A stretch of 58,144 nucleotides of DNA from an uncultured Clostridia bacterium (GTDB lineage: Bacteria > Bacillota > Clostridia > Christensenellales > Borkfalkiaceae): NCBI GenBank assembly GCA_944354265.1, contig CALVPX010000006.1, forward strand, positions 1-58,144, written 5' to 3'. The position numbers and the translations under genes were made by a program. Of this stretch, positions 7,557-15,895 are shown piece by piece. The notes below the pieces were generated by a model. The model made no database searches and had not been told where the DNA came from. It was given only the letters and a program-made list of their open reading frames with translations. Numbering within the stretch: position 1 is the stretch's first letter; every line of letters starts with the position of its first letter.

Positions 7557-8351
7557 ATGATAAAGTTTATTGCGAGCGACCTCGACGGCACGCTTCTGCC
7601 GCCGACTAAGATCATGCCGCCGCAGACCTTTCCCTACATTGAGCGCATGCACCAAATGGGGGTGACGTTTGCCCCGGCGAGCGGCAGACAGCTGCCCAAC
7701 CTTAAAAAATTGTTTGCGCCCGTGCTCGATAAAATTGCCATCATCGCCGAAAACGGCGGCCTTGCGTGGTACGGCGGGAAGATTATATTCCGCGACCCCA
7801 CTCCCGCCGCAGGCATAAAGTACGCGCTTGACATAATTGCCGAACACGAGGGGCTGTACCCCCTACTATCCTGCGCCGACTGCGCGTATTATGAGAGCGA
7901 CTACGAGCCCTTTGTGACTATATTGCACAAGTCCTACTCCTCGGCAAAGAGGGTGGAAAATTTGAAGGCGGTTGCCGACAGCGAGGAGGTTTTGAAAATT
8001 TCGGTGTGGGACAGCCAACCCTGTGCCGAGCACGGCGGAATTATTCTGCCGCCCCTCATCAAAGGCATGAGGGCGATGATTTCGGGCTACGATTGGCTTG
8101 ACGTCTCCGCCCCGGACGCCAACAAGGGCAAGGCGTTCGACGCGATCCTTACACACCTCGGCATAGACCGGGCGGACAGCGTGGCATTCGGCGACCACAT
8201 GAACGATTATGAAATGCTCAGGGCGGCGGGCAGGGCGTTTATACCCGAAAACGGCTTTCCCAAACTAAAGGAGAGCGGCGTGGGGCAAATTATCGGCCCC
8301 CACCGCGAGCTGAGCGTAATAAATAAGATAGGAGAATTGATGGGACTATGA
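7557..8351 (+). CDS. Cof-type HAD-IIB phosphatase
   Basis: A 264-residue haloacid dehalogenase-type hydrolase of the Cof subfamily, which dephosphorylates sugar phosphates, pyridoxal phosphate or flavin-type substrates in the cytoplasm. Motif I is DLDGTLLP (catalytic aspartates near residues 8 and 10), motif II lies around PASGRQ, and motif IV is GDHMNDYEML near 205. The cap domain sits between motifs II and III as in type IIB. The substrate cannot be told from sequence. Its end overlaps the next gene by 4 nt (ATGA), so the two are translationally coupled. Confidence 0.9.
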   Translation: MIKFIASDLDGTLLPPTKIMPPQTFPYIERMHQMGVTFAPASGRQLPNLKKLFAPVLDKIAIIAENGGLAWYGGKIIFRDPTPAAGIKYALDIIAEHEGLYPLLSCADCAYYESDYEPFVTILHKSYSSAKRVENLKAVADSEEVLKISVWDSQPCAEHGGIILPPLIKGMRAMISGYDWLDVSAPDANKGKAFDAILTHLGIDRADSVAFGDHMNDYEMLRAAGRAFIPENGFPKLKESGVGQIIGPHRELSVINKIGELMGL

Positions 8352-8881
8352 AGATACTTATCGCGTCGGACATACACGGCTCGGCATATTGGTGTGAAAA
8401 GCTTTTGAAGGCCTTTAAAAGCGAAGGAGCGGACAGGCTTGTGCTGTTGGGGGACATACTCTACCACGGCCCGAGAAACCCCCTGCCGGACAATTATTCG
8501 CCCAAAAAGGTGGTTGAAATGCTGACGCCGCTTGCAAGCAAAATAACCTGCGTGCGCGGCAACTGCGAGAGCGAGGTGGACCAAATGGTGCTGCCCTTCA
8601 ACTGCTCTTCGGACTATGCCACGCTGTTTGTGGACGGATTGAACATTCACCTTTCGCACGGGCACAGGGCAGTGCCGCCCATGGGAAAGGGCGACATATA
8701 CCTGACAGGGCACACCCATGTGCCCCTGAACGTTGTTGAGGGCGCGGGATATGTGCACCTCAACCCCGGCTCCGTCTCCCTGCCCAAGGAGGGCAGCTGG
8801 CACGGCTACATTATTTATGACAAAAGGTCCTTCGTTTTCAAGGGGTTTGACGGCATAATAAAGGACGTGCGTAAAGTTTAA
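8348..8881 (+). CDS. YfcE-like metallophosphodiesterase
   Basis: A 177-residue calcineurin-like phosphoesterase of the YfcE/MJ0936 group. Metal-binding motifs are visible in order: SDIHG near residue 8, GDILYHGPRN near 36, GNCE near 74 and SHGH/GHTH at about 107 and 127. YfcE enzymes hydrolyse phosphodiesters with Mn2+; the natural substrate is usually unknown. Coupled by ATGA overlap to the HAD phosphatase, which suggests both act on phosphorylated small molecules. Confidence 0.9.
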   Translation: MKILIASDIHGSAYWCEKLLKAFKSEGADRLVLLGDILYHGPRNPLPDNYSPKKVVEMLTPLASKITCVRGNCESEVDQMVLPFNCSSDYATLFVDGLNIHLSHGHRAVPPMGKGDIYLTGHTHVPLNVVEGAGYVHLNPGSVSLPKEGSWHGYIIYDKRSFVFKGFDGIIKDVRKV

Positions 8882-8953
8882 AACTTTTTCCTGTCTGTCT
8901 TTTCGGCGTTGCACACCTTGAGTGACAGCGTCATTCGTCGCTCAGTAGAACAA

Positions 8954-8989
8954 TCCCCCCTTTAATCCCCCCTTTACACAAGGGGGGGC
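8954..8989. repeat. D repeat
   Basis: An AATCCCCCCTTT unit occurs twice and the second continues ACACAAGGGGGGGCT, the same hairpin as at 52-76. It lies in the gene-free stretch 8882-9338, which otherwise holds an A repeat and the promoter and leader of the small membrane protein genes. Confidence 0.7.
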
Positions 8990-9023
8990 TTGGGTTTCTA
9001 TCATTTCGACTGCGCTATGCATG

Positions 9024-9144
9024 ACGCCCCTTTGTCATTTCGACCAACGCGGAGAAATCTCGGAGCTACCATTGTCCGTCGCTTCGCTCCGAGATCTTTC
9101 GACTGCGCTCAAGATGACAATGGTAGCGACGGACAAAGGGGCGT
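9024..9144. repeat. A repeat with 13-bp matching flanks
   Basis: ACGCCCCTTTGTC (9024-9036) and its exact complement GACAAAGGGGCGT (9132-9144) bracket A-family half-units. Inside is the CTACCATTGTC/GACAATGGTAG pair also seen at 995, 33959 and 51206. A further A half-unit follows near 9160-9195. Confidence 0.8.
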
Positions 9145-9225
9145 AAAAGTACAACTTCGTTCACGCAGATTTCTCGGCTGCGCTCGAAATGACGGTAGCC
9201 AAGCTAAAGAATTTTATAAAATACT

Positions 9226-9253
9226 TTGACATAAGAAAAAAGTGTGATATAAT
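9226..9253 (+). promoter_or_regulatory. Promoter of the tandem small membrane protein genes
   Basis: TTGACA (9226-9231), 16-bp spacer, TATAAT (9248-9253). The ~80-nt leader contains the hairpins GCGCGcttcatGCGCG and CGGGCggcttGCCCG before the RBS. Confidence 0.85.
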
Positions 9254-9338
9254 ATAAATAGATTATATAAGTAATCTGCGCGCTTCATGCGCGGAACGGG
9301 CGGCTTGCCCGACCAATTAAAATAAGGAGATTTGGAAA

Positions 9339-9563
9339 ATGACTTGGTTTAACAGGCAGAGCCGTTTGGTTCAACTTCTTCTGTTGCTCATCCCCGTTGT
9401 CAACTGGATCGTTGAAATTGTTGTGAGATGGTCGACATTCCTTAAAAAGGGCGGCTTTATAAGGCTGATCGTCTGCATTTTGGTAACTATCCCCTCAGGT
9501 ATAGTTATCGGTTGGCTTGACTGCATTTGGGTATTGCTGTTCAAAAAGCTGTTCCTGCAGTGA
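9339..9563 (+). CDS. Small membrane protein, tandem paralogue 1
   Basis: A 74-residue protein with two hydrophobic segments (about 10-30 and 42-68) around a basic loop. It shares with the next gene the N-terminal pattern WFNxQSRLxQ, then a Leu-rich stretch ending LIPxVxWIVE. AAGGAGA lies 10 nt before the ATG. I do not recognise the family. The strong promoter, structured leader and terminator after the second copy indicate a real two-gene operon. Confidence 0.75.
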   Translation: MTWFNRQSRLVQLLLLLIPVVNWIVEIVVRWSTFLKKGGFIRLIVCILVTIPSGIVIGWLDCIWVLLFKKLFLQ

Positions 9564-9618
9564 TGTGATAAAAAGCGCCTTGATTTTCGGGGCGTAGATA
9601 ATAAGGAGAATATAAAAA

Positions 9619-9858
9619 ATGACTTTCGACAAATGGTTCAATTCGCAGAGCCGACTCATTCAGGTAATTCTTCTGCTCATCCCCATCGTGGGTTGGATAG
9701 TTGAGTGCCTTGTTCGCCTGAGCGTCATGCTACGCACGCAGAGCATTTTGCACATTGTTGTGTTCCTGCTCTTCCTGCTTGTAGGTTGGGGCTGGTTCCT
9801 CTGCATCATCGACCTCGTTTATCTTTTAGTTACGGGCCATCTCATCTTAGCTAAATAA
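9619..9858 (+). CDS. Small membrane protein, tandem paralogue 2
   Basis: A 79-residue paralogue of the preceding protein, 55 nt downstream with its own AAGGAG ribosome binding site. It has two hydrophobic segments (about 13-32 and 43-70) and the shared motif QSRLIQ then LIPIVGWIVE. The C-terminal half has diverged. The gene is followed by a strong terminator. No function can be assigned. Confidence 0.75.
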   Translation: MTFDKWFNSQSRLIQVILLLIPIVGWIVECLVRLSVMLRTQSILHIVVFLLFLLVGWGWFLCIIDLVYLLVTGHLILAK

Positions 9859-9871
9859 TGTAAAAAAGTGA

Positions 9872-9911
9872 GCCGACGGTTGCAATTTTCTTGCAACCGT
9901 CGGCTTTTTTA
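9872..9911 (+). terminator. Terminator after the small membrane protein operon
   Basis: AGCCGACGGTTGCAA and TTGCAACCGTCGGCT form a perfect 15-bp stem with a 5-nt loop, followed by TTTTTT. Confidence 0.95.
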
Positions 9912-9927
9912 ATAGTGGTTCCGCTTT

Positions 9928-10041
9928 GTCATTTCGAGCGAAGGGCGAAGCACGCAGTCGAGAAATCTCCCAAACGAAGTCAAACTCCGTTCACGCAGAT
10001 TTCTCCACGCGCCCGTCTGCGGCGGACTTGGTCGAAATGAC
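9928..10041. repeat. A repeat
   Basis: GTCATTTCGAGCG ... GAGAAATCTCCCAAACGAAG ... GCAGATTTCTCC ... GGTCGAAATGAC: a full A unit between convergent genes. Confidence 0.8.
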
Positions 10042-10065
10042 AGGTAGGAAAACTGAGATTAAATT

Positions 10066-11193
10066 TTAAATTATGCGCTTGAGTTCGGTATAGGCCATTA
10101 CGAACGGGCCCGTGCCCTTCGCGTCGTTTTCGACGACGGGTTCGGAGATGTAGTACTCAAACGTGCCGTCGCGGCGGCGGTTGTTTTCGGGGCCGAGGCC
10201 TGCGACGAGGCATATGCCGCCGAGGTTGAGCTTGCCGCCACTTCCGCCGAGGTACTTAGCGCATATGCCGTCGAACACCTGCTTGCCGACCTGCGCAAAG
10301 CGCTTATCGATTATGCCGAGGCGGGCACCCTTCATCATGGCATAGGAGATCATGGCCGAGCCCGAAGTTTCAAGGTAGTTGCCCTCCCTGCCGCCTTGGT
10401 CGATGACCTGATAGAACATGTGGCCGACGGGGTCAATGTACTGCTCAAGTCCCTCTATCGTGGTGCGGAAAATTTGGGAGAGCTTTGCCTTTGCCTGCTC
10501 GTCGGTAATATAGCTTATGGCGTCGACGAGGCCGACGGTGTACCATCCGTCTGCGCGCAGCCAAAAGGACTTTGAAAGTCCCGTATCCTTGTCCGCCCAA
10601 AAGGCCTGCTTGGAGTAGTCCCAACCGTGATAGTAGAGGCGCTTATTTTTGTCGTACATGTGCTCGTATACGTTTGTGAACTGATTTACGACGTCAGAAT
10701 AGTCGCCGCCGGCGCGCTCGCCTGCATAGCGGGTGGAGAACACCTGCGCCATGTAGAGGCCGTCTAACCACACCTGATTGGGGTATATCTTCTTGTGCCA
10801 AAAGTTGCCTATGGCAATGCGGGGCTGCCCTTCAAGCTGCCTGTGCAGCAGCTCTATGGCCTTGTTATACTTTTCCTTGCCCGTCTCTCTGTAGAGGTCG
10901 AAGAGTATTCTGCCCTCATTTATGTTGTCGAGGTTGTAGGTTTCAAGCTCATAACCCCTGATGGTTCCGTCGTCAAAGACGTAGTAGTCGACAAAGTTTT
11001 CTATGAAGTCGAGATATTTTTTGTCGCCCGTGCTCTGATAGATGGAATAGAGCGAGGTCATCATGCAACCGTCGATATAGTTCCATCCGGGTGCTTTGCC
11101 ATGACGGATATTTTCAATATTCCAAATGGGTGCCTCGGGCTTGGTGTCCTCTATCAGCCTGTCTATATATCTGTCAATTACTGAATAATCCAT
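10066..11193 (-). CDS. GH105 unsaturated rhamnogalacturonyl/galacturonyl hydrolase (YteR/YesR-like)
   Basis: A 375-residue (alpha/alpha)6-barrel enzyme that removes the unsaturated uronic acid left at the non-reducing end of pectin oligosaccharides after lyase cleavage. The family catalytic aspartate is D144 in QVWLDGLYMA. Other landmarks are WNYIDGCMM near 37 and FWLRADGWYTVG further on. There is no signal peptide, so it works in the cytoplasm on imported oligosaccharides. GGGGGAG lies just before the ATG. It is the last gene of the pectin ABC operon, 9 nt after GH28. Confidence 0.92.
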   Translation of the reverse strand: MDYSVIDRYIDRLIEDTKPEAPIWNIENIRHGKAPGWNYIDGCMMTSLYSIYQSTGDKKYLDFIENFVDYYVFDDGTIRGYELETYNLDNINEGRILFDLYRETGKEKYNKAIELLHRQLEGQPRIAIGNFWHKKIYPNQVWLDGLYMAQVFSTRYAGERAGGDYSDVVNQFTNVYEHMYDKNKRLYYHGWDYSKQAFWADKDTGLSKSFWLRADGWYTVGLVDAISYITDEQAKAKLSQIFRTTIEGLEQYIDPVGHMFYQVIDQGGREGNYLETSGSAMISYAMMKGARLGIIDKRFAQVGKQVFDGICAKYLGGSGGKLNLGGICLVAGLGPENNRRRDGTFEYYISEPVVENDAKGTGPFVMAYTELKRII

Positions 11194-11202
11194 ATCTCCC
11201 CC

Positions 11203-12738
11203 TTATTCTACTATGAGCTGACCGCAGTTCTTTTTGATGATTTCGGGGCCTTCCACGCCCTCTAAAGTGACGTTTTTGAGGGTGACCTTTTCGACGTTGT
11301 CGATATATATGCCCTCCTTGCAATATTCGCGCACAAATTCGAGCATGGCGGGCTTGAAGGGTTTGGCGTCCGCCTTGAAGTGGAAGGATACATTTTCGAG
11401 CACTATTTCCTTTACGGGCTGCTCGACGAGGCCGTCGAAGTAGGCGCACATGCACTCGCAGTCGACGCAGTCGATATCCCTGAAGGTGAACTTGCCCATG
11501 TAGGGCGTGTCGTCGCCGACGGGGCGCTTATCGCGCGACCAAACGTATTCGGTGTGGCCGTCGGGGTCGCAGAAGTAGTACATGTTGATTACAAGGGGCG
11601 TGATCACGTTGATCATTTTGATATTTTCGAAGAGCACGCCGTCTATTATCGAGTCCTTGCCCCTGCCCCTGCGTGACTTTATTCTGAGACCCCTGTCGGT
11701 ATGTTTGAACATGCATTGGCAGACGGAGAGCTCCTCCACGCCGCCGGAAATTTCGCTGCCCAAAACTATGGCGCCGTGGCCGTCCTGAAAGAGGTCGTTG
11801 CGCAAAGTGTGGCGGCTTGCGGGCGTCTTATACTTGGAACCCATGTATATCTTGCCCGACTTGATGGCCACGCAGTCGTCGCCGACGGAGAACACGCAAC
11901 CGATTATATCTACCTTATCGCAGCTTTCGGGGTCGAGGCCGTCGGTATTGGGGCCCGTATAGGGGTTGCGCACGCGCAGATCGTAGAAGCCGAGGTTCTT
12001 CGAGAAGAAGGGATGAAGGTTCCACGCCGCGGAGTTCTTGCAGGTGACGCCGTGGAACGCCACGTTTTCACACTTATTTAAAAATACAAGCCGGGGACGG
12101 GCAACCGCCCTACCCTTGGGCGTCGCCCACCATGTGGACTTATCGGCGTTGCCGTTTATTGCGCCCTCGCCGACAATTTTGATGTTGTTCTGCTTATATG
12201 CCGAAACAAAGGACTGATGGCAGGGGTAGGGATTGCCCTCCCATGTGGCAAGGATCTCTTCGCTGCCGTCGTCGTGCTCAATTTTGGCGGGCACATAGGG
12301 GTAGTGCTCTTCGACGATGTCGCCGAGCAACTCGCCGCCCTTCTTGATTTCGATGGTGATGTCGCTCCTTAAGACGATGGGGCGGACATAGAACGAGCCT
12401 TCGGGGATAACAACCCTGCCGTCCTTGGGACAACTATCGATGGCCATCTGAACGTAGTAGGTATCGTCCGACGCGCCGTCGCCCTTTGCGCCGAGGTCTT
12501 TTACATTTATACAGGCGCTCTCTTTGAGCGTTGTGAATGTGCACTCCCCGCCGCAGGAAAGTTTGACCGTATATTGAGTGCCGGGCGAGAGATTGAAGAG
12601 GGAAAAGACGTTGGTATCCCTCACCTCCACCTCCTTGCCGTCGAGGTAGACGGTATATTTCTCCGGGCTGTAGTAAGGATTTTTATTTTCAAGTTCGAAA
12701 CATGCCGAAACACTCGACACAAAAAGCTGCTTAAACAT
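11203..12738 (-). CDS. GH28 polygalacturonase family hydrolase
   Basis: A 511-residue right-handed beta-helix pectinase. All four GH28 signatures are present: NTDG at 264-267, GDD at 286-288, GHG at 320-322 and RIK at 352-354, giving the three catalytic aspartates. An N-terminal ~75-residue fibronectin-like segment precedes the helix, resembling the arrangement of exo-acting members. No signal peptide is seen, so it probably trims imported oligogalacturonides inside the cell. It overlaps the preceding gene by 8 nt, with the RBS GAGGAGG inside that gene. Confidence 0.94.
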   Translation of the reverse strand: MFKQLFVSSVSACFELENKNPYYSPEKYTVYLDGKEVEVRDTNVFSLFNLSPGTQYTVKLSCGGECTFTTLKESACINVKDLGAKGDGASDDTYYVQMAIDSCPKDGRVVIPEGSFYVRPIVLRSDITIEIKKGGELLGDIVEEHYPYVPAKIEHDDGSEEILATWEGNPYPCHQSFVSAYKQNNIKIVGEGAINGNADKSTWWATPKGRAVARPRLVFLNKCENVAFHGVTCKNSAAWNLHPFFSKNLGFYDLRVRNPYTGPNTDGLDPESCDKVDIIGCVFSVGDDCVAIKSGKIYMGSKYKTPASRHTLRNDLFQDGHGAIVLGSEISGGVEELSVCQCMFKHTDRGLRIKSRRGRGKDSIIDGVLFENIKMINVITPLVINMYYFCDPDGHTEYVWSRDKRPVGDDTPYMGKFTFRDIDCVDCECMCAYFDGLVEQPVKEIVLENVSFHFKADAKPFKPAMLEFVREYCKEGIYIDNVEKVTLKNVTLEGVEGPEIIKKNCGQLIVE

Positions 12739-13447
12739 CAGGGGAAGCCTCCTCTATTTTTTTATTTTTACGCTTTTTTACGAGATACACAATGAGGTCC
12801 TTTATGCCTATAAATGCCATGTCGACCATAACGGTAAAGACGCCGAAGAGCAAGGGTTCAACACCGCTCCAAACCATGCTTGCTCCGCACAACTGAACGA
12901 GCAACTCTATTCCCCAATAGATGCAGAAGACGACAAACAGCACGCAGACATAATAAATTATGTTGGCGAAGAACGTCCAAAACTTTTTGAAGGGGAAGGG
13001 AAACATAATGTAATTGTCGTATTCGCCGTCATACTTTTCAAAGAAAGTCAACACGGGGTTGACCATCAAATCGACGATTGCGCCCATTACGACGCCGAGA
13101 ATCAACGCCCTGACTATGCCGAATTCATTTTCGAGGTATTCGCCGAGACCCCACATTATAAAATAGCATACGCAGCCGGCAAACCACCATTTTACGAACA
13201 GGGCCTTGAGCCATGTGGGGACTTTGCGAAAAATTTCGCTCTTGTAGGGGTCGAAATTTTTCTTTTTCTCGCTAGCGCCCTTGACTTTTTCGCCGGTGAT
13301 CTCCTCAATATCGGTTGTAACTTCCTTATTTTTAGCGGCAGCGTCGTCCTTGAGTATGGCGACGAGGTCGTCGACCTGCTCTATCTTGAGGTCATAGTAA
13401 TTTTCAATTGTTGTTTCTTTTTGCTGTTTCTTTTTTTTCTTAGACAT
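12731..13447 (-). CDS. Membrane protein of the pectin ABC operon, 238 residues
   Basis: An unrecognised protein with a very lysine-rich N-terminus (MSKKKKKQQK), a hydrophilic ~80-residue segment, then about four membrane segments (roughly 95-115, 120-140, 160-190, 200-222) and a basic tail. Gene order and overlap with GH28 place it in the sugar-uptake operon. It may be an accessory subunit of the ABC importer or help retain enzymes at the membrane; both are guesses from context. Confidence 0.7.
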   Translation of the reverse strand: MSKKKKKQQKETTIENYYDLKIEQVDDLVAILKDDAAAKNKEVTTDIEEITGEKVKGASEKKKNFDPYKSEIFRKVPTWLKALFVKWWFAGCVCYFIMWGLGEYLENEFGIVRALILGVVMGAIVDLMVNPVLTFFEKYDGEYDNYIMFPFPFKKFWTFFANIIYYVCVLFVVFCIYWGIELLVQLCGASMVWSGVEPLLFGVFTVMVDMAFIGIKDLIVYLVKKRKNKKIEEASPDV

Positions 13448-13463
13448 TTTACCCTTTTAGGAA

Positions 13464-13496
13464 AATAACCGACAAAATAAAATTTTGCCGGTTATT
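13464..13496 (-). terminator. Intercistronic hairpin
   Basis: AATAACCG-a-CAAAAT pairs with ATTTTG-c-CGGTTATT around three bases (one internal mismatch). On the minus strand it is followed by a short T-run. It may be a partial terminator or an mRNA-stabilising hairpin between two operon genes. Confidence 0.5.
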
Positions 13497-13521
13497 GAAC
13501 TTTATTTTGTTAAATTAATAT

Positions 13522-14175
13522 TTACTCATCTTCCACATCGATGGTTTCGTGGAGGTCGTTGCCTTCAATGTTCTTGGAGGTATTGATCTTCCTGATAAGA
13601 ACCGTATAAACGGGAAGAAGCGCAAGAATGACAATACATACGCCGACCAAAACCATATGTGCTATTGAAAGTGAAAACGACTGCTCTATCGAAGGGTTGC
13701 CTGCAAGTCCTGCTTCATTCATTTGAGGCGGAACTCCGTTCGCAGGATCTCCGTATGCAAAAACCGTAAATATGTCGTAATACACCACGTCGAGCACTAT
13801 CATTGCAGCAAGGAAGATGAACACGAGCACTATGAAGATAACCCTCGGCTTTGAAAGCTTGGGGAAGGCGTTGAGGAATAGAGGCAATACCAAAATGGAG
13901 AGCATGGTATTACCGAATACAAGCAACCCCGTCCAGCTTGCACCCTGAGCGCCGTACACTGCCCTCGAGAAGGTGAACAGCCAAAACAACCATAGGACAG
14001 ACGTTATAACAATCATTAAAAGCGGTATTCTGTGAGGCGCACGCTTTAAGGTAACTATTTGCTTACGCACCCACTCCTTGATACCTGCCCAAATTCTCTT
14101 ACCAAGGCTTTCATTCTGAACAGACTGCTCTTCGGGAGGTACTTGATTTACAACCATATTTTCATTTTCAGCCAT
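13522..14175 (-). CDS. Membrane protein of the pectin ABC operon, 217 residues
   Basis: An unrecognised four-helix membrane protein: a ~45-residue cytoplasmic-looking N-terminus (MAENENMVVNQVPPEEQ), hydrophobic segments near 50-70, 80-102, 110-130 and 170-192, and an acidic C-terminus. A Pro/Asn-containing external-looking loop lies between segments 3 and 4. AGGAGGT precedes the ATG and the gene starts 14 nt after the ATPase gene, so it is expressed with the importer. Function is unknown. Confidence 0.7.
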   Translation of the reverse strand: MAENENMVVNQVPPEEQSVQNESLGKRIWAGIKEWVRKQIVTLKRAPHRIPLLMIVITSVLWLFWLFTFSRAVYGAQGASWTGLLVFGNTMLSILVLPLFLNAFPKLSKPRVIFIVLVFIFLAAMIVLDVVYYDIFTVFAYGDPANGVPPQMNEAGLAGNPSIEQSFSLSIAHMVLVGVCIVILALLPVYTVLIRKINTSKNIEGNDLHETIDVEDE

Positions 14176-14189
14176 AATTTTTTACCTCC

Positions 14190-15275
14190 TTATTTGATAA
14201 CCTTTTGATATTCATGTCTGCCTTCGGGATCCTTTTCAAAGAAGTGCATATTTTCTTCCTGAAAGCCTACTTCGATGACATCACCATACTTGTAGTTGCA
14301 CCACTCGGCAAATTTGCAGACGGCAATCTTTTTGCCCTCAACCTTGCCGTGAACGAGGGTGTTCATACCAAGGTTTTCGTTGTTGGTGACGGTAAACTTT
14401 ATATGGCCGTCGCGGGTGAAGTTTTCGGGACGCACGCCGAGGATGACTTCCTTTCCCTCGTAATCGGCGAGAACTTCCTTCTGCTCTGCGTTGAGAGGAT
14501 AGTTGAAGAGTTCGCCCACAAAGTGGCCGTTTTCAATCTTACCGTCGAACAGATTCATCGGAGGAAGGCCGATGAAGGTTGCAACGAAGGTGTTTGCAGG
14601 CTTTTCGTAAAGCTCAATGGGTTTACCAATCTGCTGAATGTGACCCATGGACATGCAGACTATTCTGTCGGCAAGCGTCAACGCTTCGGTCTGGTCGTGA
14701 GTGACGTACATAATAGTAGCGTTGAGCTTTTTATGGAGAAGCATGAGTTCGCGCCTCATTGAACCGCGCAACTTTGCGTCGAGGTTGGAGAGAGGTTCAT
14801 CGAACAGGAAAACCTTGGGGTTACGGACGATTGCACGGCCTATTGCAACACGCTGACGCTGACCGCCGGAGAGCTGCTTGGGCTTTTTATTGAGCTGAGT
14901 CTTCAAATCGAGTATTTCAGCCGCAGCCATAACCTTGCGGTGAATGACGAGCTTATCTTCCTTACGCAGGGTGAGGGAGAATGCCATGTTCTCGTAAATG
15001 GTCATGTGACCATAGAGAGCGTAGTTTTGGAAAACCATGGCTATATCCCTGTCCTTGGGGGGAAGGCGGGTGCAGTTTTTGCCGTCGATTATGAGTTCGC
15101 CCTTGGTGATATCTTCAAGGCCGGCTACCATTCTTAAGGTTGTGGACTTGCCGCAACCGGAGGGGCCTACGAGGACGATGAATTCGCCGTCGTGAATGTC
15201 GAGGTTGAAATCCCAAACGGCCTGAACTCCGCCGTCGTAAATTTTATCGATGTGTTGAATGTTTACTTCGGGCAT
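14190..15275 (-). CDS. Sugar ABC transporter ATP-binding protein (MsmX/UgpC type)
   Basis: A 361-residue ATPase energising a carbohydrate importer. Walker A GPSGCGKST near 38-46, signature LSGGQRQR near 134, Walker B VFLFDEPLSNLDAK near 154 and the switch histidine (VTHD) near 192 are all seen, followed by a C-terminal TOBE/OB domain (about 240-361). It is embedded between membrane protein genes of the pectin operon and is probably the dedicated motor for the permeases at 19447 and 20419. A second gene of the same type lies at 28957. Confidence 0.95.
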   Translation of the reverse strand: MPEVNIQHIDKIYDGGVQAVWDFNLDIHDGEFIVLVGPSGCGKSTTLRMVAGLEDITKGELIIDGKNCTRLPPKDRDIAMVFQNYALYGHMTIYENMAFSLTLRKEDKLVIHRKVMAAAEILDLKTQLNKKPKQLSGGQRQRVAIGRAIVRNPKVFLFDEPLSNLDAKLRGSMRRELMLLHKKLNATIMYVTHDQTEALTLADRIVCMSMGHIQQIGKPIELYEKPANTFVATFIGLPPMNLFDGKIENGHFVGELFNYPLNAEQKEVLADYEGKEVILGVRPENFTRDGHIKFTVTNNENLGMNTLVHGKVEGKKIAVCKFAEWCNYKYGDVIEVGFQEENMHFFEKDPEGRHEYQKVIK

Positions 15276-15276
15276 C

Positions 15277-15894
15277 TCACTCTACCTCCTTTTCAGGTTG
15301 GGTATTAACGGCCTTATTTTCACCTGCTTCCATCTGCTTTTTCTCTTCCTCGAACAGAGCGTCAATGTCGATCTCACCGCTCTCTATAGATTTGAGGTGA
15401 TTTTCAAGCTTGGTGCAGTTAATGTAGCCGATAACTGCGGATGCAATGAGGCAAGCTGCCGAAGCGCACAGCCAAACAATCATCATTATTCCGGGGAACA
15501 CGCTGTTGTTTGTGCGGATCCAGAAATATGAAAGCACGAATTCACCCTCTGCCGTATGCTGAAGAACATAGGACACGGGATAGATAAATATGCGCGCTAT
15601 CTGAATTGCTGCAAGAATGAGAAGAACTATGCAGTAATTCTTTTTATATGACTTGATGCCCTCGCTTGCAAGGAAGTTAGTAAGCAGCATGACAAGCGTA
15701 AGTATTACCGAAGCGCCTATAAGTATTGTAGCGAACCATGAGGTCTCGTTATTGGCATCGGTAGGCTCCTTGAAGCCGTAAAGAATGCAGAAATACAATG
15801 CGCCGAACACAAGCCCTAAAAGCGCGAGGTTTGCGGGCAGTGAATTCTTTTTATAGCGGAGGACGTCGTTTTTCAAAATCTCGTTATGAGTCAT
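15277..15894 (-). CDS. Membrane protein of the pectin ABC operon, 205 residues
   Basis: An unrecognised protein with four hydrophobic segments (about 20-40, 52-75, 90-110, 140-165) and an acidic, Glu-rich C-terminal tail of about 45 residues. The start chosen is the ATG at 15894, 9 nt after AAGGAGG; a TTG three codons upstream is possible. The stop lies one base before the ATPase ATG. Together with the next gene it forms a pair of similar-sized four-helix proteins. Confidence 0.7.
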   Translation of the reverse strand: MTHNEILKNDVLRYKKNSLPANLALLGLVFGALYFCILYGFKEPTDANNETSWFATILIGASVILTLVMLLTNFLASEGIKSYKKNYCIVLLILAAIQIARIFIYPVSYVLQHTAEGEFVLSYFWIRTNNSVFPGIMMIVWLCASAACLIASAVIGYINCTKLENHLKSIESGEIDIDALFEEEKKQMEAGENKAVNTQPEKEVE

Positions 15895-15895
15895 G

